Source: Qipengyuania oceanensis
Lineage (GTDB): Bacteria; Pseudomonadota; Alphaproteobacteria; Sphingomonadales; Sphingomonadaceae
Assembly (NCBI RefSeq): GCF_009827535.1
Contig: NZ_WTYN01000001.1
Location: 1,612,001-1,676,000, forward strand
Reading direction: 5' to 3'
Length of the DNA stretch: 64,000 nt
Shown here: positions 1-14,536 of the stretch, one piece after another
Position numbering within the stretch: the first letter of the stretch is position 1
Layout of the letters: each line of letters begins with the position of its first letter
Notes under the pieces: model-generated
What the model was told of the DNA's origin: nothing
What the model saw: only the letters and a program-made list of their open reading frames with translations
The model's database searches: none
Made by a program: the position numbers and the translations under genes

Positions 1-18
1 GACTGCGTCACGTGACAT
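1..18 (-). CDS. Start of an unidentified gene running off the left edge
   Basis: An ATG on the minus strand at base 18 begins M-S-R-D-A-V and leaves the window after six codons. The start is supported by a strong ribosome binding site, AAGGA, six bases upstream. It lies 51 bases downstream of the stop of the MaoC-type gene on the same strand, so the two are probably co-transcribed. Too little is visible to name the product. A thiolase or other fatty-acid enzyme would fit the neighbour, but that is a guess. Confidence 0.55.
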
Positions 19-69
19 GGTAATTCCTTGAAGTTGCTGTTTGTCGCTTCCGTCCCGGGGAGGAGACGA

Positions 70-519
70 TCAGACGAAGAACTGCATAATCCATTCGGTG
101 ATGAGGGCGGGCTTGTCCTCGCCTTCGATCTCGATGGTGATCTCGTGGGTCTGCTGCCACTGGCCGGGGCGCTTCTCGACCAGTTCGAGCAGCTTCCAGT
201 GGCCGCGGATGCGCTTGCCGCTCTTCACCGGGGCGATGAAGCGCGTCTTGTTGCCGCCGTAGTTGACGCCCATCTTGACGCCGTCGACCTTGGGCAGGTC
301 CGAATTGGCCGACAGGTAGGGGATCATCGAAAGGGTCAGGAAGCCGTGCGCGATGGTCCCGCCGAACGGGGTCATCTTGGCCTTTTCCTCGTCGAGATGG
401 ATGAACTGGTGATCCCCGGTCGCTTCGGCGAACTGGTTGATCCGCTCCTGGCTCATCTCGACCCATTCGCTGGTGCCGATGTTCTCGCCGACCTTGGCTG
501 CTACGTCCTGCGGGCTCAT
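70..519 (-). CDS. MaoC-family (R)-specific enoyl-CoA hydratase-like protein
   Basis: This is a 149-residue single hot-dog-fold protein of the MaoC/PhaJ/NodN group, which hydrates 2-enoyl-CoA thioesters in the cytoplasm. The hydratase-2 signature is visible: Asp36 and His41 in ATGDHQFIH, followed by PFGGTIAHGF at 51-60. The start at 519 was preferred over an in-frame ATG 28 codons upstream because GGAG sits just before it and the family begins here. It is transcribed with the partial gene at the left edge. The true substrate cannot be read from the sequence. Confidence 0.88.
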   Translation of the reverse strand: MSPQDVAAKVGENIGTSEWVEMSQERINQFAEATGDHQFIHLDEEKAKMTPFGGTIAHGFLTLSMIPYLSANSDLPKVDGVKMGVNYGGNKTRFIAPVKSGKRIRGHWKLLELVEKRPGQWQQTHEITIEIEGEDKPALITEWIMQFFV

Positions 520-725
520 GTCTCTCTCCTTCGAAGTGCTGATCTGAATTTCCGGTCCGGAGCGACTCTCAACGCCCCGAATGCGCAGGGACTCATGGCG
601 CATCGCGGCAAGCGGTGCAACGCACGGATTGGTGCCGTTACGGCATCGGGGCCCGTCATCGCCGGCCTCGCGGGAAGGGTATGGCGTTAGGACGCGATTT
701 ACTTCTGGCCCCTAGCCTGTGCCGC

Positions 726-899
726 ATGGATTACCGCAAGATCGGCCTCGTGCTCGAACGCAACCGGGAGGGCGAACGCGCCGCACGCGCGCGCTTCGTC
801 GAGGGCAGCCTCGCGGACAGGCCGCTTGCCGAACTCGGCCTTACCGGCCTCGTCGAACGCTTGGCACTGGCGATCCACCGCTCCCAGGGCGGCCGCTGA
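726..899 (+). CDS. Small hypothetical protein (57 aa)
   Basis: This short ORF has codon use like the surrounding genes, with most third positions G or C. It encodes a basic, helical-looking peptide starting MDYRKIGLVLERNR, with no signal peptide, membrane segment or recognised domain. It stands between the divergent MaoC-type gene and gltB. I see no convincing ribosome binding site, so translation is uncertain. I do not recognise the product. Confidence 0.45.
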   Translation: MDYRKIGLVLERNREGERAARARFVEGSLADRPLAELGLTGLVERLALAIHRSQGGR

Positions 900-1093
900 G
901 CGAGCGCAAACGCGGGGCACCAACCCTCCCAAATTCTTTCGTTCGCCGAAAGATTCCTTCACGTCTCGCAGTTGCAAAAAAACGATTCTGTCGGCAATAG
1001 GATTGCTCGCGACATTTTCGCCACCGGCGTCGTGCCTGCGCGCGACCCTGCCGGCCCCGTCGAGGGTCCGGTCGGCCACAGGTGGCTGCAGTG
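900..1093. other. Intergenic region upstream of gltB
   Basis: This 194-base stretch should hold the gltB promoter. I see an A-rich patch near 973-985 with a TTGCAA hexamer, but the nearest -10-like hexamer (TAGGAT) is about 20 bases away, which is too far for a confident sigma-70 call. I see no sigma-54 element and no riboswitch. Confidence 0.4.
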
Positions 1094-5746
<4,653 letters not shown>

Positions 5747-5765
5747 GAGAACGGGACGCTAGGAC

Positions 5766-7202
<1,437 letters not shown>

Positions 7203-7278
7203 GCTCCGCTTGGCCGGCTATCGGATCACCGGCTGTTCGGGCGCGGGGGTCTGGTTCTGGCGCAGGTCGCGCCCTGAA

Positions 7279-8346
7279 CTAGGTCGCGGCCGGCGTGGCC
7301 CTCAGGTGCTTGGAGATGTGCACGCAGACAAGCCCGCCATCGTCCTGCGAATCTTCAGGGATGTCGATGAAGCCATCGTGCAAATGCGCGATGCGCTGGC
7401 ACTGCGCGAAACCCAGCCCGTAGCCGTCGTCGCTTTCCGAAGCGCCGAACGGGCGTAGCAGCATGTGCCGTTTCTGCGCCGAGATGCCGATGCCGTTGTC
7501 CTTGACCGTGAAGATCAGCTCGTCCTCGGTCTCGTTGTAGCGGATCGTCACGGCGGGCTTGTCGACACCGCAATGGCGGATCGCATTCTCGATCAGGCTC
7601 TGCAGCATCTGGCGAAAGAGATTCGGCTCGACATGGGCGACCGGCAAGCGCGTGGATTGCACGACGGCGTCGCGCGAAGTCCGCAGCGCGAACAGGTTGA
7701 AGCGGGCTTCTTCCAGCAACAGGTGCAGGTCGGACTTGGTGAACACCAGCGACCTCTGCTCCGACTGCGCGGCATTGAGCATCGACGTCAGATGTGCGGA
7801 CATGCCGAGCGCGCTTTCCTTCATCGCTTGCGCGACCATCTGCGATCGCTCGGTCAGAACATTCTTCTTGTCGCGCTCGAGGATGTTGACGCCGCTGATG
7901 ATGCTGGCGATCGGCGAGCGAAGGTCGTGCGCGACCGACTGGGCGTAGTCGCGCAGCTGCCGGTTGACCCGCACCAGCGTCTTCTCGCGTTGCGAGAGCT
8001 TGGTGATATCAGTCGAGATCGCGAGCAGCATCGTGCGCCCCTTGCTGTCGACAAAGGTCTGCTTGCGAGTGAACAGGGTGAGCGATGCGCCCTGCCAGTC
8101 GACGATGTCCTCGATGATCTCCGAATAGCCTTCCTCGAAGGCCCGGCGATCCTCGGCCATGAAGACTTTTGCCTCTTCGGGCAGGAAATTGTCGATCGTC
8201 GTCGTCCCGACTACGCTTTCGCGATCGGCAGGAGCGTAGATTTCCAGGAATCTCGGGTTGGCATAAACGATCCTGAGATCGCGGTCCTTGACGAAGACAA
8301 GGTCCGGCATGGTGTCCAGCACCATCTCGTAAAATCGTTCGTCCAT
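7279..8346 (-). CDS. PAS-domain sensor histidine kinase
   Basis: This cytoplasmic kinase has 355 residues and no membrane segment. A PAS domain occupies about 1-115 (MPDLVFVKDRDLRIVYAN). A HisKA dimerisation helix carries the phospho-acceptor His140 in SVAHDLRSPI, and an HATPase domain has an N box at Asn254 (ENAIRH), a G1 box DNGIGI at 283-288 and a G2 box GYGLGFA at 308-314. No response regulator gene is adjacent, so it is an orphan kinase here. AAGGA lies ten bases before the ATG. The signal sensed cannot be inferred. Confidence 0.93.
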   Translation of the reverse strand: MDERFYEMVLDTMPDLVFVKDRDLRIVYANPRFLEIYAPADRESVVGTTTIDNFLPEEAKVFMAEDRRAFEEGYSEIIEDIVDWQGASLTLFTRKQTFVDSKGRTMLLAISTDITKLSQREKTLVRVNRQLRDYAQSVAHDLRSPIASIISGVNILERDKKNVLTERSQMVAQAMKESALGMSAHLTSMLNAAQSEQRSLVFTKSDLHLLLEEARFNLFALRTSRDAVVQSTRLPVAHVEPNLFRQMLQSLIENAIRHCGVDKPAVTIRYNETEDELIFTVKDNGIGISAQKRHMLLRPFGASESDDGYGLGFAQCQRIAHLHDGFIDIPEDSQDDGGLVCVHISKHLRATPAAT

Positions 8347-8421
8347 GACCCGTCTTTCCTTCCCGCAGCCCCATACGACACGATGACGGTTTCTTACAAG
8401 TTTTCGATGGCTTGCGTGCGG

Positions 8422-9201
8422 TTACTGACCGCGCCCGCGCTCCTGCACGGCGGCGCGGCGCGCCTCGACTTCCTCGGCGGAGACCTGGCTGTTGGCGGCC
8501 GTCGAACGTTCGGCTTCCAGCGCCATGCCGTCGGCGAAACTCATCGCGAAGCCGTCGTCGATCAGCCGCTTGTAGTTCGCGGCAAACTGCGGATCGATGC
8601 TTGCCATGTCGCGCGCAAGCTTCTCGCAGAACGGCATCAGCTGCCCGGGTTCGACCACGTGATTGACCAGCCCCCACTCGTAGGCCGTCCTGGCGTCGAG
8701 GAAGTTGCCGGTGAAGGCCATTTCCTTGGCGCGCCCGATGCCGATCATCCGGCTCAATTTCTGCGACAGACCCCAGCCGGGCACGATGCCGACCCGCGCA
8801 TGGGTGTCGGCAAACCGCGCATTGCTGCTCGCGACCAGTACGTCGCAGGCGAGCGCCACCTCGAACCCGCCGGTGATGGCGACCCCGTTGATCGCCCCGA
8901 TGACCGGCTTGGCGCATTGTTCGATCGCCTTGACCGGGTTGTCGGCGGGAGTCGTCGCATTCGCCGCGCCCAGAGACGACGCGTCAGAACCCAGCTCCTT
9001 CAGGTCGAGCCCGGCAGTGAACGCGCGTTCGCCCGCGCCGGTCAGGATCACGGCGCGCACGGCATCATCCTCGTTCACCGCGCGCATCACCTCGGCCAAC
9101 CGGTTGCGCAGGTCGCGCGACAATGCATTCATCGCTTCGGGCCGATTGAGCGTCACCGTCGCCACGCCCTCGCTCACCTCGCACAACACCATGTCGCCCA
9201 T
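8422..9201 (-). CDS. Enoyl-CoA hydratase/isomerase (crotonase) family protein
   Basis: This 259-residue protein has the crotonase fold. The oxyanion-hole region (AFTAGLDLKEL) and the CoA-binding GAINGVAITGGFE segment are clear, the latter with the first active-site Glu. At the place of the second catalytic Glu the sequence reads THARVGIVPGWG with no acidic residue, so plain 2-enoyl-CoA hydration is doubtful; an isomerase or lyase-like activity is possible. The ATG at 9201 was chosen over the upstream TTG because AGGAGAGG stands nine bases before it. ung lies 22 bases upstream on the same strand. Confidence 0.92.
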   Translation of the reverse strand: MGDMVLCEVSEGVATVTLNRPEAMNALSRDLRNRLAEVMRAVNEDDAVRAVILTGAGERAFTAGLDLKELGSDASSLGAANATTPADNPVKAIEQCAKPVIGAINGVAITGGFEVALACDVLVASSNARFADTHARVGIVPGWGLSQKLSRMIGIGRAKEMAFTGNFLDARTAYEWGLVNHVVEPGQLMPFCEKLARDMASIDPQFAANYKRLIDDGFAMSFADGMALEAERSTAANSQVSAEEVEARRAAVQERGRGQ

Positions 9202-9223
9202 ACCGGCAATCCTCTCCTGCAAT

Positions 9224-9907
9224 TCAGACGCGCCAGTCTATCGGCGTGATACCCCTTTCGGCAAGGAAGGCATTGGCGCGGCTGAAGGGGCGCGAACCGA
9301 AGAAGCCGCGGTGCGCCGAGAGCGGGCTGGGATGCGGCGAGCGGATGACGAGGTGGTCGCTGCTGCGCCCAAGCGCCGGGATCCGGGCGGCCTTGGCCTG
9401 TGCATGGCTGCCCCAGAGAACGAAAACCGCCGGATCGCCCCGCTCCGCCACCGCCGCGACGCAGGCATCGGTGATCGCGTCCCACCCCTTGCCCGCATGG
9501 CTGCCCGCCTTGCCGTCCTCGACCGTCAGCGTGTTGTTGAGGAGCAGCACGCCTTGCCGCGCCCAGGCTTCGAGATTGCCGTCGGCGGGTCGCGCGATGC
9601 CGCAATCGGATTCGAGCTCCTTGTAGATATTGGCGAGGCTTGGCGGCGGCTTCACCCCCTCCGGCACGGAGAACGCCAGCCCATGCGCCTGCCCCGGCCC
9701 GTGGTAGGGATCCTGCCCGAGGATCACGACCTTCACCGCGTCGAGCGGCGTGAGCTCCAACGCACGCAGACGGGCACCGCGGGGCGGGTAGATCGCCTTG
9801 CCCGCTTCTTCTTCCGATCTCAGCCAGCCTCCCAGCTGGCGCGCCTGTCCGCTTGCCAGGACGGGTTCCAGCACGGGCTTCCAGCTGTCGGGGATCGGAT
9901 CGCTCAT
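9224..9907 (-). CDS. ung: Uracil-DNA glycosylase, family 1
   Basis: The enzyme removes uracil from DNA at the start of base-excision repair. The 227 residues are the usual length. The water-activating Asp66 lies in VILGQDPYHGPGQAHG, the uracil-binding LLLNNTLTV motif is present, and the DNA-intercalation motif HPSPLSAHRGFFG sits near the C-terminus. The open frame continues far upstream on this strand, but family homology begins at MSDPIPDSWK. No strong ribosome binding site precedes this ATG. Confidence 0.97.
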   Translation of the reverse strand: MSDPIPDSWKPVLEPVLASGQARQLGGWLRSEEEAGKAIYPPRGARLRALELTPLDAVKVVILGQDPYHGPGQAHGLAFSVPEGVKPPPSLANIYKELESDCGIARPADGNLEAWARQGVLLLNNTLTVEDGKAGSHAGKGWDAITDACVAAVAERGDPAVFVLWGSHAQAKAARIPALGRSSDHLVIRSPHPSPLSAHRGFFGSRPFSRANAFLAERGITPIDWRV

Positions 9908-9988
9908 GCCCGGGCGATAAAACCGCACCGCCTGCAGCGCCAGCGAACCCTTCCCCTTCTCCCCAAGTCGGCCTAAGGCGCACGGCAT

Positions 9989-10606
9989 ATGACAGTGCAT
10001 TTCCACGAAGAAGACCTGCCCGCGGGCGTCCTCGCCGACGGCCCGGTCGCGGTCGATACCGAAACCATGGGCCTCGTCACGCCGCGCGACCGGCTGTGCG
10101 TCGTCCAGATCAGCGACGGGCAGGGCGACGAACACCTCATTCGCTTCAAGGTCGGCAGCAATTACGATGCGCCGAACCTGAAGGCGGCGCTGGCCGATCC
10201 GCAGCGGCTCAAGATCTATCACTTCGCCCGCTTCGACCTCGCCGCGATCGAGTATTACCTGGGCGTCACCGCCGCGCCCGTGTTCTGCACCAAGATCGCG
10301 AGCAAGCTGACCCGCACCTATACGGATCGGCACGGGCTCAAGAACCTGGTCGAGGAACTCCTCGGCGGGAGCATTTCCAAGCAGCAGCAGTCGAGCGACT
10401 GGGGCGCGCCGGAACTCAACGATGCCCAGCGCGATTATGCCGCGAGCGACGTTCGCTATCTGCACCGGCTGCGCGATGTCTTCGTCGAGCGGCTCGCAAG
10501 GGAGAACCGGACCGAGCTCGCGCAGGCCTGCTACGATTTCCTGCCGACGCGCGCGAAGCTCGACATTGCCGGCTGGGGCGATCACGACATCTTCAGCCAC
10601 ATGTAA
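9989..10606 (+). CDS. rnd: RNase D-like 3'-5' exonuclease (DEDDy), short form
   Basis: At 205 residues this protein holds only the DEDDy exonuclease domain and lacks the HRDC domains of E. coli RNase D. The catalytic residues are visible: Asp23 and Glu25 in VAVDTETMG, Asp83 in HFARFD, and Tyr150 and Asp154 in YAASD. It probably trims structured RNA 3' ends in the cytoplasm. It is divergent from ung and stands 24 bases before lptC, the usual neighbour in sphingomonads. The short form is typical of many alphaproteobacteria. Confidence 0.92.
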   Translation: MTVHFHEEDLPAGVLADGPVAVDTETMGLVTPRDRLCVVQISDGQGDEHLIRFKVGSNYDAPNLKAALADPQRLKIYHFARFDLAAIEYYLGVTAAPVFCTKIASKLTRTYTDRHGLKNLVEELLGGSISKQQQSSDWGAPELNDAQRDYAASDVRYLHRLRDVFVERLARENRTELAQACYDFLPTRAKLDIAGWGDHDIFSHM

Positions 10607-10630
10607 GGACGCCTCAGGCAGAGCGAGACG

Positions 10631-11296
10631 ATGATCGGGACACGGCGGATCGAAACGGACGAGGCGAAGGAGCTGCGCAACGCGCGGCAGCACTTCGCAG
10701 CGCCCGGCGGAACGCACGACCGGCTGGTCCGCTTCCTCGCGCGTTCCCTGCCCATGGCGATAGGCGTCATCGCCGCGCTGATGGTCATCACGCCGCTCAG
10801 CCCGCGCGGCGAAGTCAGCTTCCTGCTCGACCGGAACAAGGTCGCCGTCATCAACGAGCGGCTGCGCGTCGACAATGCCATGTACCGCGGCCAGGACGAC
10901 AAGGGCCGGCCTTTCTCCCTCACCGCGGGCGAAGCCGTCCAGCAATCGAGCGCGGAAGGCGTGGTCCGGATGGAGGACATGGTCGCCCGCCTGCTGCTGC
11001 CAGAGGGTCCGGCGAGGATCGTTGCCGCGGGTGGCGCCTATGACATCAGCGACGACCTGATGATGGTCGACGGCCCGCTGCGACTGACCGCTGCCGACGG
11101 CTACCGGATGCAGGTCGACGACGTGACCATGAACCTGCGCACGCGGATCGCGCGCGGCGATGCCGGGGTCGAGGGCGAGATTCCTGCCGGAACCTTCTCT
11201 GCCGATCGAATCGTTATCGACGTCGACGAGCGGACGATCCAGCTCGCCGGAAACGCCAGGGTCCGCATGGTCCCCGGCCAATTGAGGATGCCGTAA
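10631..11296 (+). CDS. lptC: LPS export system periplasmic protein LptC
   Basis: LptC is the single-span inner-membrane component of the Lpt bridge that passes lipopolysaccharide from the LptBFG transporter to LptA. The 221-residue protein has a cytoplasmic N-terminus, one hydrophobic helix (about 37-57) and a periplasmic beta-jellyroll region (about 80-215). Its stop codon overlaps the ATG of lptA by one base (TAATG), so the two are translationally coupled. It is somewhat longer than the E. coli protein, as is common in this group. Confidence 0.88.
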   Translation: MIGTRRIETDEAKELRNARQHFAAPGGTHDRLVRFLARSLPMAIGVIAALMVITPLSPRGEVSFLLDRNKVAVINERLRVDNAMYRGQDDKGRPFSLTAGEAVQQSSAEGVVRMEDMVARLLLPEGPARIVAAGGAYDISDDLMMVDGPLRLTAADGYRMQVDDVTMNLRTRIARGDAGVEGEIPAGTFSADRIVIDVDERTIQLAGNARVRMVPGQLRMP

Positions 11297-11850
11297 TGCA
11301 ACAGCTTGCCCGTACCGCCGCCCGCTGGGGCCTCGCCAGTTTCGCCCTCACGCTGGCGACCGTGGGCGCGATGCAGCTGAATGCCCAGGCCATCGCCGGC
11401 CACAATTCGCGCGCGCCGGTGTCCTACGCGGCGGACCGGATCGAGCTGCAGGACCGGCAGAACCGCGTCGTCCTGTCGGGCAATGTCGATATCACCCAGG
11501 CGGGCCTGCGGTTGAAGGCCGATCGGACGCTGGTCAATTATTCGGACGCCGGCACGCTGAGCATCCAGCGCATCATGGCGACCGGCGGCGTCACCGTGAC
11601 CCGCGGCGACGAAAGCGCGACGGGCAATGTCGCGGTCTACGATTTCAACCGGCGCATCATCACCATGGCCGGCAACGTCCGGCTGCGGCGGGGCAGCGAT
11701 ACGCTCAACGGCGGACGGCTGGTGATCGATCTCGCCAGCGGCGTATCGAGTGTCGACGGCAGCGCCAGCGGATCCTCGGGCGTGACCGGCAGCAGTACCA
11801 CGACCAGTGGCGGCCGGGTGACCGGTTCCTTCTCCGTCCCGCAGGACTGA
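11296..11850 (+). CDS. lptA: LPS export periplasmic bridge protein LptA
   Basis: The 184-residue protein has a signal peptide (hydrophobic core about 12-30) and then an OstA-like beta-jellyroll (about 42-150) with the repeated pattern DRIEL...VVLSGNVDITQ and NVAVYDFNRRIITMAGNV. The C-terminal tail is rich in Ser, Gly and Thr and looks disordered. It oligomerises across the periplasm to carry LPS from LptC to LptD. It is coupled to lptC. The lptB ATPase gene that often follows is not here. Confidence 0.9.
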   Translation: MQQLARTAARWGLASFALTLATVGAMQLNAQAIAGHNSRAPVSYAADRIELQDRQNRVVLSGNVDITQAGLRLKADRTLVNYSDAGTLSIQRIMATGGVTVTRGDESATGNVAVYDFNRRIITMAGNVRLRRGSDTLNGGRLVIDLASGVSSVDGSASGSSGVTGSSTTTSGGRVTGSFSVPQD

Positions 11851-11941
11851 GCGCATTCTCACCGCAGCCGAACGGGGTCTTCTGACGCTGCTCGGCCCGC
11901 GCGAGCGCCAGGGCGCGATCGCTCGAGAGCTCTGGCCTGAC

Positions 11942-13006
11942 GTGGATGCACTGGCCGCCGACCAGCGGCTGCAACCGCACCTGCACGCACGTATGCAGCG
12001 TGGTGCTATCGCCTATCATGTACCGGACGCCATCGCCGCCCGCTGGCAGGCGGCGCACCGCGCGGCGGCGCTGGCGGCACTCGTCCAGCGGCGGGATATT
12101 CTCAAGGCCGCAGCCACTCTGCGGACGGCCGGCGTCGACGCGATCGTTCTCAAGGGCGGTTGGCTTTCCTGGACCGTCTATCCCGATCCCGCCGAACGGG
12201 TGCTGCGCGATCTCGACCTGCTCGTGCGCGAGAGCGATGCCCCCCGCGCGCTCGCCGCCCTGCTGGCGGCCGGGATGGAAGCCATCGAGGCTTTTCCGGA
12301 CGATCCGGCGGACCATGCCGTTTCGCACAAGGAACTGGCGGTGCTCGCGACCGAAGCGGGAACGATCGTCGAGTTGCACGCCCATGCCTGGGAGCCGCCA
12401 GGCAGCCTCCAATGGCCGACCCCGCCGCTCGCCGACGAACGCCTTTTCGCACATTCAGTGCGCGACCGGGACAGCGGCCTCCTCGCGCTGTCGGCGCAGG
12501 ACATGCTCGCGCATCTCGCGATTCACGCGGCCTACAGCCACCGGTTCGAAGTCGGGCCGCTGATCCTCGCGGACGTCGACTACCTGCTGCGCGAGCACCC
12601 GCTCGATTGGCCCACATTCTGGGATGCGGCGGAAACTGGCCGGTTCGCGCGCGGAGCGGCGCTAACGCTCGCGCTGGTCGACCGCTGGCGCCTGCCCGGT
12701 CTCATCGAGAGGAGCGCTTGCCCGCTTCCCGTCGACGAGTTGGCGATCGACCATGCCTCGCGCCTCCTGCTCCAGCCGTCCGGTCAGCGCCGCGATACGC
12801 GCAGCCTCGCCGCCATCAGGCAGGTGCACGCGGCCGAGGGTATCGCGAAAGCGGCGGCACTGGGCTTCGCACGGCTCGGCAAGACGATGCACGATCCCGC
12901 GCACATGCTGCGCCGGCTGGGCGACACCGCGCGCGCCCTGCGCGACCCGGCAATCGCGCGCGCGGCAGAAAGCTCGCAAATGGTCGGGGACTGGCTCGAC
13001 GGCTGA
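11942..13006 (+). CDS. PF14907-type nucleotidyltransferase family protein
   Basis: The protein resembles the uncharacterised nucleotidyltransferases that share LKGG...YPDPAERVLRDLDLLV, seen here at about residues 69-94; the paired Asp residues would bind metal and nucleotide. The substrate is unknown, and such genes often sit in polysaccharide or peptide-natural-product loci. The first conventional start is GTG at 11942. However, the frame is open back to 11822 and encodes a plausible family N-terminus (ERGLLTLLGPRERQGAIAREL). An ATT at 11855 has AGGA eight bases upstream, so the true protein may be 29 residues longer. It is convergent with the sugar transferase gene. Confidence 0.8.
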   Translation: MDALAADQRLQPHLHARMQRGAIAYHVPDAIAARWQAAHRAAALAALVQRRDILKAAATLRTAGVDAIVLKGGWLSWTVYPDPAERVLRDLDLLVRESDAPRALAALLAAGMEAIEAFPDDPADHAVSHKELAVLATEAGTIVELHAHAWEPPGSLQWPTPPLADERLFAHSVRDRDSGLLALSAQDMLAHLAIHAAYSHRFEVGPLILADVDYLLREHPLDWPTFWDAAETGRFARGAALTLALVDRWRLPGLIERSACPLPVDELAIDHASRLLLQPSGQRRDTRSLAAIRQVHAAEGIAKAAALGFARLGKTMHDPAHMLRRLGDTARALRDPAIARAAESSQMVGDWLDG

Positions 13007-13012
13007 TCGCGC

Positions 13013-14419
13013 TCAATATGCGCGGCGGTGAACCAGCACGAGCAGGGTCCGGAGCATGATCGCTGCATCGCGCAGCAGGTTCCAGCGCGCGATGTACTCG
13101 AGATCGGCCTGCAGGCGGACGGCGAGATCTTCTTCCTGCTCGGTGCTGCCGCGAAGGCCGCGCACCTGCGCCAGGCCGGTCAGGCCGGGCTTGAGCGAGT
13201 GTCGATGCCAGTACCGGGCGTCGACTTCCCAGAACAGCTTGTCGCCTGCCTGCGAGGCGAGGGCATGGGGGCGTGGCCCGACGATCGCCATTTCGCCGCG
13301 CAGCACGTTCCACAGCTGCGGCAGTTCATCGAGGCTGGTGCGCCTGAGGAACCGACCGATCGCCGTCACCCGCGCATCGTCGCGTTCGGTCGAGCGCAGT
13401 CCGTCCCGGTCCGCGCTGCCGGATCGCATCGTGCGAAACTTCAGCATCGGGAAGATGCGATTGCCCTTGCCCACCCGGGGCTGGACGAACAGCACCGGGC
13501 CGCCATCGCCGAGTTTGACGGCCAGCGCGATCGCAGCCAGCACCGGCGCCAGCAGCACCAGCGCCGGACCGGCAATCGCAAGGTCGAACATGCGTTTCAC
13601 CGCCCGGGCCCGCAAGCCGAGCGGCCCCATCGCCACAACCAGCGCGCTCTGCCGTTGCGCGTCATAGCGGGTGACGTCGATCGCCCCGATGGAATGCGCG
13701 GGCTCGCTGAGGATTTCGCCGGTCACGCCGCTTGCCTTCAGAACATAGGCCCATGGCTCGCGCCGCTCGCGACTGCAGGACACGATCACCTTGTCCCTGT
13801 TGCGCAGGTGCTGGCCGAGCCTGTCGAGCGCCTGCGGGTCCTGCGCTGCCGGGTCGAGGCCGGCATCCGCCGCGTCGGCAACTACCGCGCCGGGCAAGGT
13901 AAACTCTGGCCCATCGTCGCGGATCACGAGGATGTTCGAAACGCGCCCGTCCCAGATGCGGGCGACCACGCCATGCGTCGCCAGCCGGACGAGCGCGATC
14001 GCGCCGCCCGCAATGACGATCGCCAATGCCGACGCCGCACGCGAGAACACTGCCCCGGTCTTGGCGTAGAACAGCACGAAGCTCAGCAGCGCAGCCGAGA
14101 TCAGCAGCGCCTGCATCGCTTTGCCGAGCGCAAAGCGCAGGTCTTCCAGCGCGCCGAGCGAGTATGTGGCGTTGTAGAGGCCGATGGTCAGGTAGATCGG
14201 CAGCAGCAACTGCGCCTGCAGCCAGGCGGTGGGGTGCGGGAAAAGCCCCTCGTAGAGCCAACCTGCCGCCAGTCCTGCCACCAGGATCGCGCAGACATCG
14301 GCCAGCAGCATGGCGAGGTAGGCGCGCAAGCGGCGGCGCTCGAGCGAGGGCGCGACCGGGGGCGCCATCCGGCGCGCCTCGGCCAAGGCCTTCTGTGCTT
14401 CGAGAAATTCTTCCGACAC
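13013..14419 (-). CDS. Polyprenyl-phosphate sugar phosphotransferase for exopolysaccharide synthesis
   Basis: This 468-residue membrane protein of the WbaP/ExoY type transfers a sugar-1-phosphate from a nucleotide sugar to the lipid carrier, the first step of exopolysaccharide or O-antigen synthesis. The N-terminal half has four or five hydrophobic helices and a CoA-binding-like region. The C-terminal bacterial sugar transferase domain starts at about 270 with the re-entrant helix KRMFDLAIAGPALVLLAPVL and carries the conserved FPMLKFRTM, RRTSLDELPQLWNVLRGEM and GPRP segments. The start is GTG with no strong ribosome binding site. galU, also in this window, could supply UDP-glucose. Confidence 0.92.
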   Translation of the reverse strand: MSEEFLEAQKALAEARRMAPPVAPSLERRRLRAYLAMLLADVCAILVAGLAAGWLYEGLFPHPTAWLQAQLLLPIYLTIGLYNATYSLGALEDLRFALGKAMQALLISAALLSFVLFYAKTGAVFSRAASALAIVIAGGAIALVRLATHGVVARIWDGRVSNILVIRDDGPEFTLPGAVVADAADAGLDPAAQDPQALDRLGQHLRNRDKVIVSCSRERREPWAYVLKASGVTGEILSEPAHSIGAIDVTRYDAQRQSALVVAMGPLGLRARAVKRMFDLAIAGPALVLLAPVLAAIALAVKLGDGGPVLFVQPRVGKGNRIFPMLKFRTMRSGSADRDGLRSTERDDARVTAIGRFLRRTSLDELPQLWNVLRGEMAIVGPRPHALASQAGDKLFWEVDARYWHRHSLKPGLTGLAQVRGLRGSTEQEEDLAVRLQADLEYIARWNLLRDAAIMLRTLLVLVHRRAY

Positions 14420-14517
14420 TCTGGCGGCGTCCCATCAAACCCGGACCCAGGTAGTAACACGTAGGCCGCAGGCTTGCGAGCGCAGGAAGATGAATTCTGT
14501 GCAGCCGCTCCGCAGCG

Positions 14518-14536
14518 TTAAAAAAGGTGGGCGGCC
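14518..14536 (-). terminator. Possible weak terminator after holA
   Basis: Immediately after the holA stop codon, the minus strand reads a GC-rich segment followed by six T residues (A-run at 14520-14525 on the plus strand). The hairpin before it is poor, so this is only a tentative intrinsic terminator for the DUF3576-leuS-lptE-holA operon. Confidence 0.3.

Noticed and set aside
7465-9249. 594-codon plus-strand open frame
   Set aside because: It is antisense to the histidine kinase and crotonase genes, both with clear motifs.
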